A DNA stretch of 64,000 nt from Comamonadaceae bacterium (GCA_947450765.1 CANFXC010000005.1:27959-91958); one strand, 5' to 3'. Numbered from the stretch's first letter, positions 18,666 through 31,171 are shown. The notes: generated by a model not told the origin, from the sequence alone. Numbers and translations: made by a program.

Positions 18666-19511
18666 ATGACCGTTGCCCCTCCGGCTACTTCATCAGCAAC
18701 TCCGGCCTCATTTGAGATCAAGAGTGCCAACCTGCCGTTGGTTGCCTTGCTGCTCAAATCCACCGATCTCCAAATCTTGGCGACCGACCTCAAGGCCCGC
18801 TTCGGCGATATCCCCGATTTTTTTGACAACGACCCACTGGTGGTCGACCTGACGCAGTTGAATGCGGCGGCGCGCCGCAATGGTGCCGAAGTCGAAGCGA
18901 TTGAATTCCCAGCGCTCTTGACGCTTCTGCGTCAATACAGCTTGCTGCCAATTGCCATCAAAGGCGGCAGCCCTGACCAAATGGCCGACGGACTGACCGC
19001 CGGGCTTCTGCCAGCGCCGGATGCCCGTGTGGTGGCCAGCAGTCCCCCCGCGCCTGAACCCGAGCGACAGGTCGCTCCGCCCACAAAAACCGCAACATCG
19101 GTCAAGGTACCGCCTACCGCGGCAAACGTCGCCGCGCCGGCACCAGTGCAATCCATGCCTGAAGCGCCGCTGGGAGCACTCGTCATCAACAAGCCTCTGC
19201 GTTCGGGCCAGCAAATCTATGCCCGTGGCCGAGATCTTGTGGTGTTGGCGATGGTCAACGCCGGCGCAGAAATCATCGCTGACGGTCACATCCATGTCTA
19301 CGCCCCGCTGCGCGGCAAAGCCATGGCCGGCGCCCGTGGCAACACCGAAGCACGCATCTTCGCCCTCAGCCTAGAAGCAGAACTCATCTCCATCGCCGGC
19401 ATTTACCGCACCAGCGAGAACCCGCTGCCCGCCAACATCCAAGGCAAACCGGCCCAAGTGCGGCTTGTGGCGGGCCCCGATGGCGACAAATTAGTCATGG
19501 ATGCAATGTGA
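18666..19511 (+). CDS. minC: Septum site-determining protein MinC
   Basis: 281 residues from ATG 18666. Inhibitor of FtsZ assembly away from midcell, recruited to the membrane by MinD. The N-terminal domain (about residues 13-110, FEIKSANLPLVALLLKSTDL) binds FtsZ. A Pro/Ala-rich linker of about 60 residues separates it from the C-terminal beta-helix (PLRSGQQIYARGRDLVVLAM, then DGHIHVYAPLRGKAMAGARG and ARIFALSLEAELISIAG), the conserved MinD-binding face. It is the first gene of minCDE; minD starts 73 bases after its stop. Confidence 0.95.
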   Translation: MTVAPPATSSATPASFEIKSANLPLVALLLKSTDLQILATDLKARFGDIPDFFDNDPLVVDLTQLNAAARRNGAEVEAIEFPALLTLLRQYSLLPIAIKGGSPDQMADGLTAGLLPAPDARVVASSPPAPEPERQVAPPTKTATSVKVPPTAANVAAPAPVQSMPEAPLGALVINKPLRSGQQIYARGRDLVVLAMVNAGAEIIADGHIHVYAPLRGKAMAGARGNTEARIFALSLEAELISIAGIYRTSENPLPANIQGKPAQVRLVAGPDGDKLVMDAM

Positions 19512-19584
19512 GAATGACGCCTTCGCTCGTCATTCGCAGCTGCACCCCTCAGACCCACCGTTTTCAATCAAAGGACTTTCAGTA

Positions 19585-20400
19585 ATGGCCAAAATCATTG
19601 TGGTGACATCAGGCAAGGGCGGCGTGGGTAAAACCACCACCAGTGCCAGCTTCGCAACCGGCTTGGCCCTGCGCGGCCACAAGACCGCCGTCATCGACTT
19701 CGACGTCGGTCTGCGTAATCTGGACCTCATCATGGGATGTGAACGCCGCGTCGTGTATGACCTGATCAACGTCATTCAAGGCGAAGCCAACCTGAACCAG
19801 GCGCTCATCAAAGACAAGCAATGCGAGAACCTGTACGTTCTCGCCGCTTCGCAGACGCGCGACAAAGAAGCACTGAGCAAAGAAGGCGTTGAAAAAGTTC
19901 TCAAAGACCTGTCAGCCATGGACTTCGAATACATCATTTGTGACTCTCCGGCCGGCATCGAAACCGGTGCGCTGATGGCCATGCACTTTGCTGATGAAGC
20001 CCTCATTGTCACCAACCCTGAAGTCTCGTCCGTGCGCGATTCAGACCGCATTCTGGGCATGCTGTCGAGCAAAACCAAGCGCGGCATGGAAGGCAGCGAG
20101 CCCATCAAGGAACACCTGCTGATCACGCGCTACAACCCGAACCGTGTCGACCAAGGCCAGATGCTGTCACTCGAAGACATCACCGACATCCTGCGCATCA
20201 AGCTGATCGGCGTCATCCCTGAATCTGAGTCTGTGCTGCAAGCCTCCAACCAAGGCGTGCCTGCCGTGCACATGGCCGGCACCGACGTGTCTGAAGCCTA
20301 TAAGGACGTGATCGACCGTTTTCTCGGAGAAGACAAGCCAATGCGCTTCATCGACGCGCAAAAGCCTAGCTTTCTCAAGCGCCTCTTCGGAGGGAAATAA
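19585..20400 (+). CDS. minD: Septum site-determining ATPase MinD
   Basis: 271 residues. Membrane-associated ATPase that carries MinC and oscillates with MinE. The deviant Walker A motif TSGKGGVGKTTTSASFA is at residues 8-24. VIDFDVGLRNLDLIMGCERR (about 36-55) and EYIICDSPAGIETGALMAMH (Walker B, about 115-135) follow. The C-terminal amphipathic membrane-targeting helix reads KPSFLKRLFGGK. The start at 19585 is set by similarity to the family. MinE follows with 3 intervening bases. Confidence 0.97.
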   Translation: MAKIIVVTSGKGGVGKTTTSASFATGLALRGHKTAVIDFDVGLRNLDLIMGCERRVVYDLINVIQGEANLNQALIKDKQCENLYVLAASQTRDKEALSKEGVEKVLKDLSAMDFEYIICDSPAGIETGALMAMHFADEALIVTNPEVSSVRDSDRILGMLSSKTKRGMEGSEPIKEHLLITRYNPNRVDQGQMLSLEDITDILRIKLIGVIPESESVLQASNQGVPAVHMAGTDVSEAYKDVIDRFLGEDKPMRFIDAQKPSFLKRLFGGK

Positions 20401-20403
20401 GCC

Positions 20404-20664
20404 ATGACGTCTTTCCTTTCCTTCTTGCTTGGCGAGAAAAAGAAAACTGCCAGTGTCGCCAAAGAGCGTTTGCAAATTATTCTTGCGCACGAGCGTTCAG
20501 GCGGCAACCACAAGCCCGACTATTTGCCGGCGTTGCAGCGCGACCTGATTGCCGTCATTTCAAAGTACATCAACATCAATCCGAACGACATCAAGGTCAA
20601 CCTTGAGCGTCAAGACAATCTGGATGTACTGGAAGTCAAGATCGAATTGCCCGACGGCAAGTAA
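20404..20664 (+). CDS. minE: Cell division topological specificity factor MinE
   Basis: 86 residues. N-terminal membrane-binding and MinD-activating region [20 protein letters not shown], then [11 protein letters not shown] (the MinD-contact helix) and the C-terminal dimer domain ([20 protein letters not shown]). It stimulates MinD ATPase and drives pole-to-pole oscillation. Last gene of the min operon. A GC-rich hairpin without a T tract (AGCGGCC ... GGCCGCT) lies just after the stop, facing the convergent yjdM gene. Confidence 0.96.
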   Translation: MTSFLSFLLGEKKKTASVAKERLQIILAHERSGGNHKPDYLPALQRDLIAVISKYININPNDIKVNLERQDNLDVLEVKIELPDGK

Positions 20665-20711
20665 CTGCAAGCGTTAGCGGCCCCCGTCAACGGCGGCCGC
20701 TCATCTAAGGT

Positions 20712-21059
20712 TCAAGCCTTCTTGAGGAAGCAGGCCTTGAGCATGAAACCGCCTTGGTCGGTCTTACAGTCAACCTCATGGTCTCCTGCACCATCCGGCA
20801 GACGGATGCTTTTAACCTTCGTGCCTTTTTTGAGCACGATGGATGAGCCTTTGACCTTCAGGTCCTTGATGAGAATGACCGCATCACCATCTGCCAAGAC
20901 ATTGCCATTGACGTCACGAATCACGCCGTCAGTTTCTGTTCCGGCGTCATCAGCCTCTTCCGCCATAGGCCATTCAAAACTGCAATCCGGACAGACGAAA
21001 TTGGCGCCATCCGGGTAGGTGTTCTCAAGTCCGCATTGCGGACAGGCGGGTGCTGTCAT
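20712..21059 (-). CDS. yjdM: Zinc-ribbon protein YjdM (PhnA family)
   Basis: 115 residues from ATG 21059 (MTAPACPQCGLENTYPDG); an ATG at 21071 would overlap the gyrB stop. The N-terminal zinc ribbon has two CxxC pairs (CPQCG and CPDCS). The PhnA-type C-terminal domain includes IRDVNGNVLADGDAVILIKD and LKVKGSSIVLKKGTKVKSIR. Although named for alkylphosphonate uptake, this family is not required for phosphonate use and its function is unsettled. It directly follows gyrB, so it is probably co-transcribed; it is convergent with minE. Confidence 0.9.
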   Translation of the reverse strand: MTAPACPQCGLENTYPDGANFVCPDCSFEWPMAEEADDAGTETDGVIRDVNGNVLADGDAVILIKDLKVKGSSIVLKKGTKVKSIRLPDGAGDHEVDCKTDQGGFMLKACFLKKA

Positions 21060-21063
21060 GGTG

Positions 21064-23745
<2,682 letters not shown>

Positions 23746-23770
23746 TCATGATCAACCCGTGCCAAGAGGC

Positions 23771-24877
23771 TTAAATCCGCATCGGCATCACAACGTACTT
23801 GAAGGCGGTATCGTCAGGAATAGTGAGCAGGGCCGAACTGTTGGAGTCAGCCAGCTCAATCTTCACCATATCCTGGTTCATGTTGGCCAGTGCGTCGATG
23901 AGGTAAGTCACGTTGAAACCAATCTCAATGGCTTCACCACCGTAATCAATGTCAAGTTCATCCACGGCTTCCTCCTGCTCGGCATTGTTCGAAGCGACCC
24001 GCAAGGTGCCTGGTTCGATATTTAAACGAACGCCTTTGAATTTTTCACTGGTCAAAATAGCGGTCCGCTGCAAACTTGCTAACAGCGTTGCACGACCCAG
24101 CGTGATGATGTTTTTATGGTTCTTAGGAATCACCCGGTTGTAGTCAGGAAACTTACCCTCAACCAACTTGGTCACGAATTCCATGCCTTCAAAGCTAAAT
24201 TTAGCCTGATTGCCAGCAAATTGCATGTCAATAGCACCCTCTTTGTCGCTTAACAGGCGCTGCATTTCCAACACAGTCTTGCGAGGCAAGATGACTTCTT
24301 GGCGAGGAACTTCAACATCCAATGTCGCAGAGGAAAACGCAAGTCGATGACCATCAGTGGCCACGAGGCTTAATTGTTTGCCTTCTGCGACGAACAAGAT
24401 ACCGTTGAGGTAGTAGCGAATGTCATGCACAGCCATTGAAAATGACACTTGGCTCAACAACGCTTTGAGCGTCTTTTGCGGTACCGAGAAGCTGGGACCG
24501 AAGTTGGCAGCTTCTTGCACAAGCGGGAAATCTTCAGCTGGCAGCGTCTGCAGCGTAAAGCGACTTTTTCCACCCTTCAGAATTAATTTGTTCTGACTCG
24601 ACTCCAGGGAGACCGTTTGATCGCTTGGCATGGAACGAAGGATATCAATGAGCTTGCGCGCACCGACTGTGGCTGTGAAATTACCTTCATCTCCATCAAG
24701 TTCTGCGGTCGTGCGAATTTGAATTTCAAGATCACTGGTGGTCAACTGGATCTGTGAACCTGTTTTGCGAATTAACACATTGGCCAAGATCGGCAATGTG
24801 TGACGACGCTCAACGATGCCTGCAACAGATTGAAGAGCCGATAAAACTTTGTCTTGGCTGGCTTTTAAAACGATCAT
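23771..24877 (-). CDS. dnaN: DNA polymerase III beta subunit (sliding clamp)
   Basis: 368 residues. Ring-shaped dimer that tethers polymerase to DNA. It starts MIVLKASQDKVLSALQSVAG. The three repeated domains run through LPILANVLIRKTGSQIQLTT, YYLNGILFVAEGKQLSLVAT (with DGHRLAFS) and GVRLNIEPGTLRVASNNAEQ. The C-terminus DDTAFKYVVMPMRI is the conserved clamp end that forms part of the partner-binding pocket. It lies 264 bases downstream of dnaA across a stretch with origin-like features, and upstream of gyrB. Confidence 0.97.
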   Translation of the reverse strand: MIVLKASQDKVLSALQSVAGIVERRHTLPILANVLIRKTGSQIQLTTSDLEIQIRTTAELDGDEGNFTATVGARKLIDILRSMPSDQTVSLESSQNKLILKGGKSRFTLQTLPAEDFPLVQEAANFGPSFSVPQKTLKALLSQVSFSMAVHDIRYYLNGILFVAEGKQLSLVATDGHRLAFSSATLDVEVPRQEVILPRKTVLEMQRLLSDKEGAIDMQFAGNQAKFSFEGMEFVTKLVEGKFPDYNRVIPKNHKNIITLGRATLLASLQRTAILTSEKFKGVRLNIEPGTLRVASNNAEQEEAVDELDIDYGGEAIEIGFNVTYLIDALANMNQDMVKIELADSNSSALLTIPDDTAFKYVVMPMRI

Positions 24878-25141
24878 GTCTTGTGCTTTCTTATCTTCTT
24901 AATTCTTTAATTTCAAATTAGTAGTAGTAGTAAAGGGCGCTAATTTCTGTGTACATCCCTATTTTCCCCTTTTTTATCAACGACTTGCAGACTGTTTAAG
25001 TATGTGGTGAGTGCCTGGTTGACGTTGCAGCAATGCGTGAACAACTTTTAAAAACAAAATTTTCTGTGGATAACTCATGAGTTGTTAAAAAATTATCCCC
25101 AGCTTTTGACTTCAGTCTAAGGCGTCTGTTTAGGTTTTAGA
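24878..25141 (-). other. oriC: oriC candidate between dnaA and dnaN
   Basis: On the minus strand, reading from dnaA to dnaN: a weak DnaA-box-like TTATCCCCA on the opposite strand (25093-25101), a perfect DnaA box TTATCCACA (25065-25073), an 8/9 box TTATCAACG on the plus strand (24974-24982), a short GC block GCGCCC (24935-24940), a trinucleotide run CTACTACTACTA (within 24919-24933), then an AT-rich tract (24895-24918). This ordered box / GC / trio / AT layout matches the basal unwinding system described in Bacillus subtilis. The neighbouring dnaA-rpmH gap also has DnaA boxes, so the origin may be bipartite. Inference from motifs. Confidence 0.6.
24919..24933 (+). repeat. DnaA-trio-like TAG trinucleotide repeat
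   Basis: TAGTAGTAGTAGTAA: four TAG units plus TAA. Complementary to CTA triplets on the minus strand. DnaA-trios (3'-GAT-5' units) are where DnaA filaments grip single-stranded DNA at bacterial origins. The GC block on one side and the AT-rich tract on the other support this role. Confidence 0.55.
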
Positions 25142-26536
25142 TCAGCCCTTGAGCGTTTGCTCTAAAACATGCAATTGCTGGTTGAGCTCGGTCATCAGTT
25201 GGCGTTCAGCTGACATTTTTCTCACGGCATGCAACACGGTCGTATGGTCTCTGCCGCCAAAAAGCTCTCCGATCTCAGGTAAGCTTTTTTGTGTCAGTTC
25301 CTTAGCGAGGTACATGGCAATTTGTCGCGGCCTGGCGATGCTTGCGGGCCGTTTTTTGGAGTACATGTCGGCAACTTTTATTTTGTAATAGTCAGCGACC
25401 GTTTTTTGGATGTTCTCAACTGAAATTTGCCGGTTTTGAATTGACAACAAATCGCGCAAGGCTTCGCGGGCCAGTTGAATAGAAATTTCCTTCTGGTTAA
25501 AACGAGAGTAAGCCAAGATCTTACGCAAGGCGCCTTCTAGCTCCCGAACGTTTGACCGAACGTTTTTTGCCACAAAAAAGGCAACTTCTTCTGGCATGAC
25601 GGTGCCTTCAGCCTCTGCTTTGCGAATCAAGATGGCAACACGCATTTCAAGTTCAGGCGGCTCAATGGCCACCGTGAGGCCTGAATCAAAACGCGACACG
25701 AGTCGCTCATGAATGTCCGTCAGACCCTTGGGATAGGTGTCACTGGTCATCACAATGTGGGATTTTTTGGTCAACAAAGCCTCAAACGCATTGAAGAACT
25801 CTTCTTGCGTGCGGTCTTTGTTGGCAAAGAACTGGACATCATCGATCAGTAGCAAATCCAGCGAGTGGTAGCGCTCTTTGAACTCGTCAAAGGTTTTGCG
25901 CTGGTACGCCTTCACGACATCCGATACAAACTGCTCGGCATGGATGTAGAGAATTTTGGCGGCCGGATTATCAGCCAGCAATTTATTGCCGATGGCATGA
26001 ACCAGATGTGTCTTCCCCAGGCCGACACCACCGTAAATGAACAGCGGGTTGTATAGCTGGCCTAAGCTGCTGGCGACATGCATCGCGGCGGCACGACCCA
26101 TGCGGTTTGCCGTGCCTTCAATCAGGGTGTCAAAAGTCAACGCTGTGTTTAGGCGACTCTTAAAAGGGATGATGGCCGGATCGTCCGCAGCGCTCATACC
26201 TGCCGGTTCTGCAGCACCCATAACCCTGAAGCTTTGAGGTAGGGCTGTCGACTTCGCTGGGTTATCGCGAGGAGCAAGCGCTAACTCCAGAGTTATTGAG
26301 CGGCCAGAAATTTTTTCAAGAAGCACCACAATTCTGGACGCGTATTGAGCGCGAACCCAATCGAGCTTGAACCGGTTCCCAACCTGGATGGTGACCTTGC
26401 TTAAATCGTGCGCAACATCGGCGACCAAGGGCTTTATCCAAGTATTGAACTGTTGTTCAGGCAGCTCCTGCGCTAAATGGTCAACGCAGTTTTGCCACAA
26501 ATCGTGACGCAGGGACTGACGCAGTGCCTCACTCAT
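25142..26536 (-). CDS. dnaA: Chromosomal replication initiator DnaA
   Basis: 464 residues. Domain I (about 1-90: [20 protein letters not shown]) for self-contact and helicase loading, a short variable domain II, and the AAA+ domain III with Walker [20 protein letters not shown] (about residue 170) and Walker [21 protein letters not shown]. The sensor-II region [17 protein letters not shown] and domain IV with the DnaA signature [15 protein letters not shown] near the C-terminus bind TTATCCACA boxes. It melts the origin and represses its own promoter through boxes upstream. It is first of dnaA-dnaN-gyrB on the minus strand and divergent from rpmH. Confidence 0.98.
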   Translation of the reverse strand: MSEALRQSLRHDLWQNCVDHLAQELPEQQFNTWIKPLVADVAHDLSKVTIQVGNRFKLDWVRAQYASRIVVLLEKISGRSITLELALAPRDNPAKSTALPQSFRVMGAAEPAGMSAADDPAIIPFKSRLNTALTFDTLIEGTANRMGRAAAMHVASSLGQLYNPLFIYGGVGLGKTHLVHAIGNKLLADNPAAKILYIHAEQFVSDVVKAYQRKTFDEFKERYHSLDLLLIDDVQFFANKDRTQEEFFNAFEALLTKKSHIVMTSDTYPKGLTDIHERLVSRFDSGLTVAIEPPELEMRVAILIRKAEAEGTVMPEEVAFFVAKNVRSNVRELEGALRKILAYSRFNQKEISIQLAREALRDLLSIQNRQISVENIQKTVADYYKIKVADMYSKKRPASIARPRQIAMYLAKELTQKSLPEIGELFGGRDHTTVLHAVRKMSAERQLMTELNQQLHVLEQTLKG

Positions 26537-26750
26537 GTATTGCTTCGACTTTGGAATAAAAATACATAAAAGCCGTCAGGAACTTGTGGATATTGTCTTT
26601 TTTAGCACCCATTATTGTAGTCCGGCGGGAAGTTATCCACAAGCCAATTGATGCGGTTTTACCCTCTCGCCAAGCAGTCATTGACCGTTTAAGAGTTCGC
26701 ACCCAAAGAGGCTCGCCTCAGCCTTTACCCAAAGACCCGTCCCCAAGCTG
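26537..26750. promoter_or_regulatory. dnaA-rpmH intergenic region with DnaA boxes
   Basis: A perfect DnaA box TTATCCACA on the plus strand (26633-26641) and an 8/9 box on the minus strand (26585-26593, TGTGGATAT) lie between the divergent dnaA and rpmH genes; a further TGGATAAAT-like site overlaps the rpmH promoter spacer. These positions fit autoregulation of dnaA and possible participation in the origin. No gene is seen here. Confidence 0.6.
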
Positions 26751-26779
26751 TTGCCAGCAATGGATAAATTTGCCATAAT
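26751..26779 (+). promoter_or_regulatory. Sigma-70 promoter of rpmH
   Basis: -35 TTGCCA (26751-26756), 17-base spacer, -10 CATAAT (26774-26779). It leaves a leader of roughly 130 bases before the rpmH ATG. A DnaA-box-like sequence falls in the spacer. Confidence 0.7.
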
Positions 26780-26918
26780 CATCGGTTTCCCTGATTCACA
26801 GGGGGTTTTTACGCGAAGGCGTGCAGACCCGGCGGATCTTGCAAAGCTGGCAGTACCTTGCTGCCACCAAGCTCACAAGAATCATGCAAGGGAAGATTTC
26901 TAGCCAGTAGGATTGATC

Positions 26919-27053
26919 ATGAAACGCACATACCAGCCATCTAAAGTCAAGCGCGCACGCACGCACGGTTTTCTCACCCGCATGAAAACACGTGGAGGTC
27001 GTGCTGTGATCGCCGCCCGCCGTGCCAAGGGCCGTAAACGCTTGGCCGTCTAA
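26919..27053 (+). CDS. rpmH: 50S ribosomal protein L34
   Basis: 44 residues: [20 protein letters not shown] followed by [20 protein letters not shown] and RLAV, the invariant L34 sequence. A small, very basic protein of the large ribosomal subunit. It is the first gene of the rpmH-rnpA-yidD-yidC block that flanks dnaA in most bacteria. The leader of about 130 bases may hold control sites; none is clear by eye. Confidence 0.98.
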   Translation: MKRTYQPSKVKRARTHGFLTRMKTRGGRAVIAARRAKGRKRLAV

Positions 27054-27097
27054 GGTTTAAGTTCGCAGGCAGGTCTTGAGGCCCTCAGGCGCAGACA

Positions 27098-27541
27098 TTG
27101 CAGCGACTTAGAACGCGGGCTCAGTTTCAGGCTGTACTGGCAGGCGCAACGGTTGCTCGGAGTGAGCACTTTGCATTGCATCGGTCAAGGCTCCCCATTG
27201 GCAGCAGTGGGGTTGCAGGGGGCGGTGTGCCTGAAAAAGTTGTAAATACGACACATCAAGACGCCAAGTCGCCGCCACTTTTCCCTGTCCTTGACCTTTG
27301 GATAGGTGCGATGGTGCCTAAGCGCTGGGCCAAACGCGCAGTTACTCGAAACGCCATCAAAAGGCAAATCTATACCGTGAGCGCCGATTTTTCACCAAAA
27401 CAACGGCAAGCCGCTTTCGTGGTCAGGCTGCGGCGTGACTTCTCGCGCAAGGTGTATTTGAGCGCGAGCTCAGAAGAATTGAAGCAAGCCGTGCGCACGG
27501 AGTTGGTGGCGCTCATGTTGGAAGGTGCCCGTCAGTCATGA
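27098..27541 (+). CDS. rnpA: Ribonuclease P protein component
   Basis: 147 residues, longer than the usual 110-125. Protein subunit of RNase P, which trims tRNA 5' leaders. The only usable start before an in-frame stop at 27077 is TTG 27098 (LQRLRTRAQFQAVLAG read as Met). The RNR-like basic core reads GAMVPKRWAKRAVTRNAIKR, then the FVVRLRRDF strand. A Gly/Pro-rich segment of about 30 residues (about 33-63) separates the N-terminal helix from the core. It overlaps yidD by 4 bases (ATGA). Confidence 0.93.
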   Translation: MQRLRTRAQFQAVLAGATVARSEHFALHRSRLPIGSSGVAGGGVPEKVVNTTHQDAKSPPLFPVLDLWIGAMVPKRWAKRAVTRNAIKRQIYTVSADFSPKQRQAAFVVRLRRDFSRKVYLSASSEELKQAVRTELVALMLEGARQS

Positions 27542-27921
27542 CAAACGCCATCAAACTTCTACACTTCATCATGCAAGTGCCTCAAGTCTTGCTTATCACC
27601 TTGGTCAAGGGTTACAGGCTGTTGCTCAGTCCTTCGTTGGGTTCGGCATGCCGCTTTGAGCCCACTTGTTCAGCTTACGCCCTGGCGGCTTTGCAGCAAC
27701 ATGGTGCGTTGGCGGGTACTTATCTCACGCTGGGTCGTTTGGTCCGGTGCCATCCATGGTGTGATGGCGGCATTGACATCGTCGCAGATAAATTCAGTTT
27801 TTTTCCATCGTCCTGGTTTTCTGTTGGCAGGTTTGCCAACAAAGACAACTGCAAGAGACGCCTTTTTTCCCGTCTGGTCACACCCGTGGCCGTTTCCACT
27901 TCTAAAAAGAAACCGTCATGA
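27538..27921 (+). CDS. yidD: Membrane protein insertion efficiency factor YidD
   Basis: 127 residues. Small amphipathic protein associated with the inner membrane that aids YidC-dependent insertion. The family core is GYRLLLSPSLGSACRFEPTC (about residues 25-44), then SAYALAALQQHGALAGTYLT and RLVRCHPWCDGGID, with the conserved Cys residues. The C-terminal 35 residues are a basic extension not usual for the family. It overlaps rnpA at its start and yidC at its end, each by an ATGA quartet. Confidence 0.95.
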   Translation: MTNAIKLLHFIMQVPQVLLITLVKGYRLLLSPSLGSACRFEPTCSAYALAALQQHGALAGTYLTLGRLVRCHPWCDGGIDIVADKFSFFPSSWFSVGRFANKDNCKRRLFSRLVTPVAVSTSKKKPS

Positions 27922-29639
27922 ACGACATCCGGCGCACCATTTTGTGGGTGATTTTTGGTTTTTCCATGGTCTTGTTGTGGGACCAATGGCAGGTCTATAA
28001 CGGCCAAAAACCGACCTTTTTCCCCTCTCCTGCGACACAAACGATCAAAGCGCCAGCGAGTGTGCAAGCCGTGTCCGCTTCGGCGTCTGTGCCCAGCGCC
28101 GCGATTTCCGCCACAACGGCATCGACGTCGTCGGTGCCAGGCATGGCGCCAACGATCCCCGCAGAACAGACTGCAGGAGAGGCGAGAAAAGAACGTCTTG
28201 AGGTCAGCAACGACGTGCTTTCGTTGACGTTTGACACGGAAGGCGGCACGTTGGTGCGCTCAGTGTTTGCTAAATATGCTGACACGACGGATAAAAAAAG
28301 TGGCTTTGTGTTGCTCGACGAAAGTAGCAGCCGTGTCTATGTCGCACAGTCTGGGTTGATTGGTGCGACAGGTACCAACTTACCGACACACAAAACGGTG
28401 ATGCGCGTTTTGCCTGGCGATCGCACGCTAAAAGAGGGTAAAAATCAGTTTGAAGTTAAGTTTGAGTCACCCGTTGTGGGGGGTATCAAACTCGTGAAGA
28501 CGTACACACTGAAGCGCGGTGAATATGACCTTGCTGTGCGCCACGAGATCATCAACACCGGCACTGAACCCGTAGCGCCTCAGCTTTACCTGCAACTCGT
28601 ACGAGACGGTAACAAGCCTTTGGGCGAGTCTTCTTTCTATTCAACCTTCACAGGCCCTGCGATTTACACAGAAGCCAAAAAATACCAGAAGGTCGAATTC
28701 AAGGACATTGAGAAGGACAAAGTGGATGTCGAGAAGAAAGCCAGTAACGGCTATGTCGCGATGGTTCAGCACTACTTCGCCTCGGCTTGGATTTTGCCCG
28801 ACGGCCTGCCGCGTGATTTGTTCTTACGCAAGGTAGACAACAACCTGTACGCCGCCGGGATGATCACGCCGCTGGAAAGCATTGCGCCAGGTGGCAGCAA
28901 GATCATTGACAGCAAGTTCTATGTCGGTCCGCAGGAAGAGAAGATTCTCGAAGCTTTGGCACCCGGCTTGGAACTGGTCAAAGACTACGGTTGGCTGACT
29001 ATTTTGGCTAAACCTTTGTATTGGTTGCTCTTCAGGCTGCACGAGTTCATTCAGAACTGGGGTTGGTCGATTGTCGCCTTGGTGCTGCTGTTGAAAATTG
29101 CTTTTTACTGGCTCAATGCAAAGGCTTATGCCAGCATGGCCAAGATGAAAGCGGTCAATCCGAAAATCATGGAAATGCGTGAACGCCTGAAGGACAAGCC
29201 GCAGGAAATGCAACAGGCCATGATGAGGATTTACAAAGAGGAGAAGGTCAACCCGATGGGCGGTTGCTTCCCCATCATGATCCAAATTCCGGTGTTCATT
29301 GCACTTTACTGGGTGCTGTTGTCTAGCGTTGAAATGCGCAATGCGCCGTGGATTCTTTGGATCAAAGACCTTTCAGCACCAGATCCATATTTCATCTTGC
29401 CGGTGGTGATGACCTTGACCACGATGCTGCAAACCGCGTTGAACCCAACGCCACCAGATCCGATGCAAGCCAAACTGATGTGGTTCATGCCATTGATTTT
29501 CAGCGTGATGTTCTTCTTCTTCCCGGCTGGCCTGGTGATGTACTGGATCACTAACAATATTTTGTCGATCGCGCAGCAGTGGATGATCAACACCCGAATG
29601 GGCGTACCACCGCAGTTCAATTTGCCGAAGTTCAAATAA
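27918..29639 (+). CDS. yidC: Membrane protein insertase YidC
   Basis: 573 residues. Inserts and folds inner-membrane proteins, alone or with Sec. N-terminal membrane anchor ([20 protein letters not shown]), then an Ala/Ser/Pro linker and the large periplasmic beta domain (about residues 90-350). The conserved five-helix insertase core follows: [40 protein letters not shown], ending with [20 protein letters not shown]. Short C-terminal tail NLPKFK. It is coupled to yidD by overlap and followed directly by a strong terminator. Confidence 0.97.
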   Translation: MNDIRRTILWVIFGFSMVLLWDQWQVYNGQKPTFFPSPATQTIKAPASVQAVSASASVPSAAISATTASTSSVPGMAPTIPAEQTAGEARKERLEVSNDVLSLTFDTEGGTLVRSVFAKYADTTDKKSGFVLLDESSSRVYVAQSGLIGATGTNLPTHKTVMRVLPGDRTLKEGKNQFEVKFESPVVGGIKLVKTYTLKRGEYDLAVRHEIINTGTEPVAPQLYLQLVRDGNKPLGESSFYSTFTGPAIYTEAKKYQKVEFKDIEKDKVDVEKKASNGYVAMVQHYFASAWILPDGLPRDLFLRKVDNNLYAAGMITPLESIAPGGSKIIDSKFYVGPQEEKILEALAPGLELVKDYGWLTILAKPLYWLLFRLHEFIQNWGWSIVALVLLLKIAFYWLNAKAYASMAKMKAVNPKIMEMRERLKDKPQEMQQAMMRIYKEEKVNPMGGCFPIMIQIPVFIALYWVLLSSVEMRNAPWILWIKDLSAPDPYFILPVVMTLTTMLQTALNPTPPDPMQAKLMWFMPLIFSVMFFFFPAGLVMYWITNNILSIAQQWMINTRMGVPPQFNLPKFK

Positions 29640-29640
29640 G

Positions 29641-29666
29641 AAAAGGGCCGCTTCGCGGCCCTTTTT
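29641..29666 (+). terminator. Rho-independent terminator after yidC
   Basis: AAAAGGGCCGC (29641-29651), TTC loop, GCGGCCCTTTT (29655-29665) and a T tract. An 11-pair GC-rich stem 2 bases after the yidC stop. mnmE begins right after it, so mnmE either reads through or has its own promoter inside yidC. Confidence 0.9.
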
Positions 29667-29679
29667 GATGAGACGCACC

Positions 29680-31140
29680 ATGCTTGCCCGTCACCTAGAC
29701 CCCATCGTTGCAATTGCTACCGCGCCTGGCCGTGGTGCAGTCGGAATCGTTCGAATATCGGGCAAAGCGCTGACACCGATCATTCAAACACTGTGTGGCC
29801 GCAGTCTGCTGCCAAGGCAAGCCAGCTACTTGCCGTTTCAAGACGCACAAGGCCAAGTGATCGACCAAGGGCTGGCGCTTTATTTTCCGGCGCCACACTC
29901 CTTCACCGGTGAGGATGTGCTTGAGTTACAGGCCCATGGCGGCCCTGTCGTGCTGCAAGTGTTGCTGACACGGTGTCTCGAGGCTGCAGCTGAAGTTGAT
30001 GCAGTGACGAGCCAGCTGCGGCTGCCCGGTTTACGGGTCGCCCAGCCTGGCGAATTCTCAGAGCGCGCATTTCTGAACAACAAGATTGATTTGGCGCAAG
30101 CGGAAGCAATTGCCGACCTGATTGACGCCAGCACTGAAACCGCAGCCAGATCAGCGGCTCGCTCACTGACTGGTGAGTTTTCAAAAGAGGTCCAGACGCT
30201 GCTCGATAAGCTGGTGCATTTACGCATGCTGGTCGAGGCCACGCTGGATTTTCCCGAAGAAGACATCGACTTTTTAAAACAGGCAGACGCCAGTGGTCAG
30301 TTGCAACGCTTGCAGTCGACGTTGGCGGCGGTCATGCAGCGCGCAACGCAAGGTGCGATTTTGCGTGAAGGCATCAAAGTGGTGATCGCCGGTCAGCCCA
30401 ACGCCGGGAAAAGTTCCCTGCTCAACGCCTTGGCGGGCGCCGAGCTGGCCATCGTCACGCCGATCGCCGGCACCACGCGCGACAAGGTCTCGCAACTCAT
30501 TCAGATTGACGGCGTGCCCTTGCATGTGGTGGACACCGCCGGCCTGAGGGACAGTCATTTGCCAGGCATTGACGAGGTTGAAAAGATCGGTATCGAGCGT
30601 GCTTGGGGTGAAATTGAAAGCGCCGATGCGGTTTTGTTTCTGCACGATCTGACGCGGCAAAGCACCCCCTCAGAACCCGAGGTGGCTGCGGCCTACCGTG
30701 CCGGTGATGCCTTGATTCAACACGCCCTGACAGACAAGCTGCCCAAGGCAACACCCGTCATCGACGTCTGGAATAAATCCGATTCAGCACCTGCTGATCT
30801 CCCTTTAGAAACCATCGCCTGTGACCACGCAGCGGTGGTGATTTCAGCCAAAACCGGTGCTGGTTTGCAGGCCTTACGCCAGCAGTTGTTGCACGTGGTT
30901 GGCTGGCAATCCGCGCCGGAAGGCGTCTTCATGGCGCGAGAGCGGCATGTCCAAGCCTTGCACGAAGTGGCCAGCCAATTGACGCGTGCTGACGAGCAGT
31001 TGTCGGCCCGGCAACCAGCGCTCGACTTGTTGGCGGAGGACTTACGGCAAGCCCAGCGAGCGCTGAGTCAAATCACCGGCGAGTTCACGCCGGACGATTT
31101 ACTGGGCGAAATTTTTTCCAAATTTTGCATCGGCAAGTAA
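29680..31140 (+). CDS. mnmE: tRNA modification GTPase MnmE
   Basis: 486 residues from ATG 29680 (TTG 29665 and ATG 29668 lie in the terminator tract). Partner of MnmG in U34 cmnm5 tRNA modification. The N-terminal folate-binding domain has [20 protein letters not shown] and [20 protein letters not shown]. The inserted G domain has G1 [17 protein letters not shown]3 region [10 protein letters not shown] and G4 NKSD. The C-terminus ends with [13 protein letters not shown], including the essential Cys. A small insert ([13 protein letters not shown], about residues 105-118) precedes the conserved PGEF motif. It is in the usual place after yidC. Confidence 0.96.
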   Translation: MLARHLDPIVAIATAPGRGAVGIVRISGKALTPIIQTLCGRSLLPRQASYLPFQDAQGQVIDQGLALYFPAPHSFTGEDVLELQAHGGPVVLQVLLTRCLEAAAEVDAVTSQLRLPGLRVAQPGEFSERAFLNNKIDLAQAEAIADLIDASTETAARSAARSLTGEFSKEVQTLLDKLVHLRMLVEATLDFPEEDIDFLKQADASGQLQRLQSTLAAVMQRATQGAILREGIKVVIAGQPNAGKSSLLNALAGAELAIVTPIAGTTRDKVSQLIQIDGVPLHVVDTAGLRDSHLPGIDEVEKIGIERAWGEIESADAVLFLHDLTRQSTPSEPEVAAAYRAGDALIQHALTDKLPKATPVIDVWNKSDSAPADLPLETIACDHAAVVISAKTGAGLQALRQQLLHVVGWQSAPEGVFMARERHVQALHEVASQLTRADEQLSARQPALDLLAEDLRQAQRALSQITGEFTPDDLLGEIFSKFCIGK

Positions 31141-31171
31141 GAGCACTTACAGCGATTTCACGGCTCAAGTG

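Noticed and set aside
27204..27290. GC-rich segment inside rnpA as a copy of the dispersed repeat
   Set aside because: It shares only short G runs with the repeat and none of the ordered blocks.
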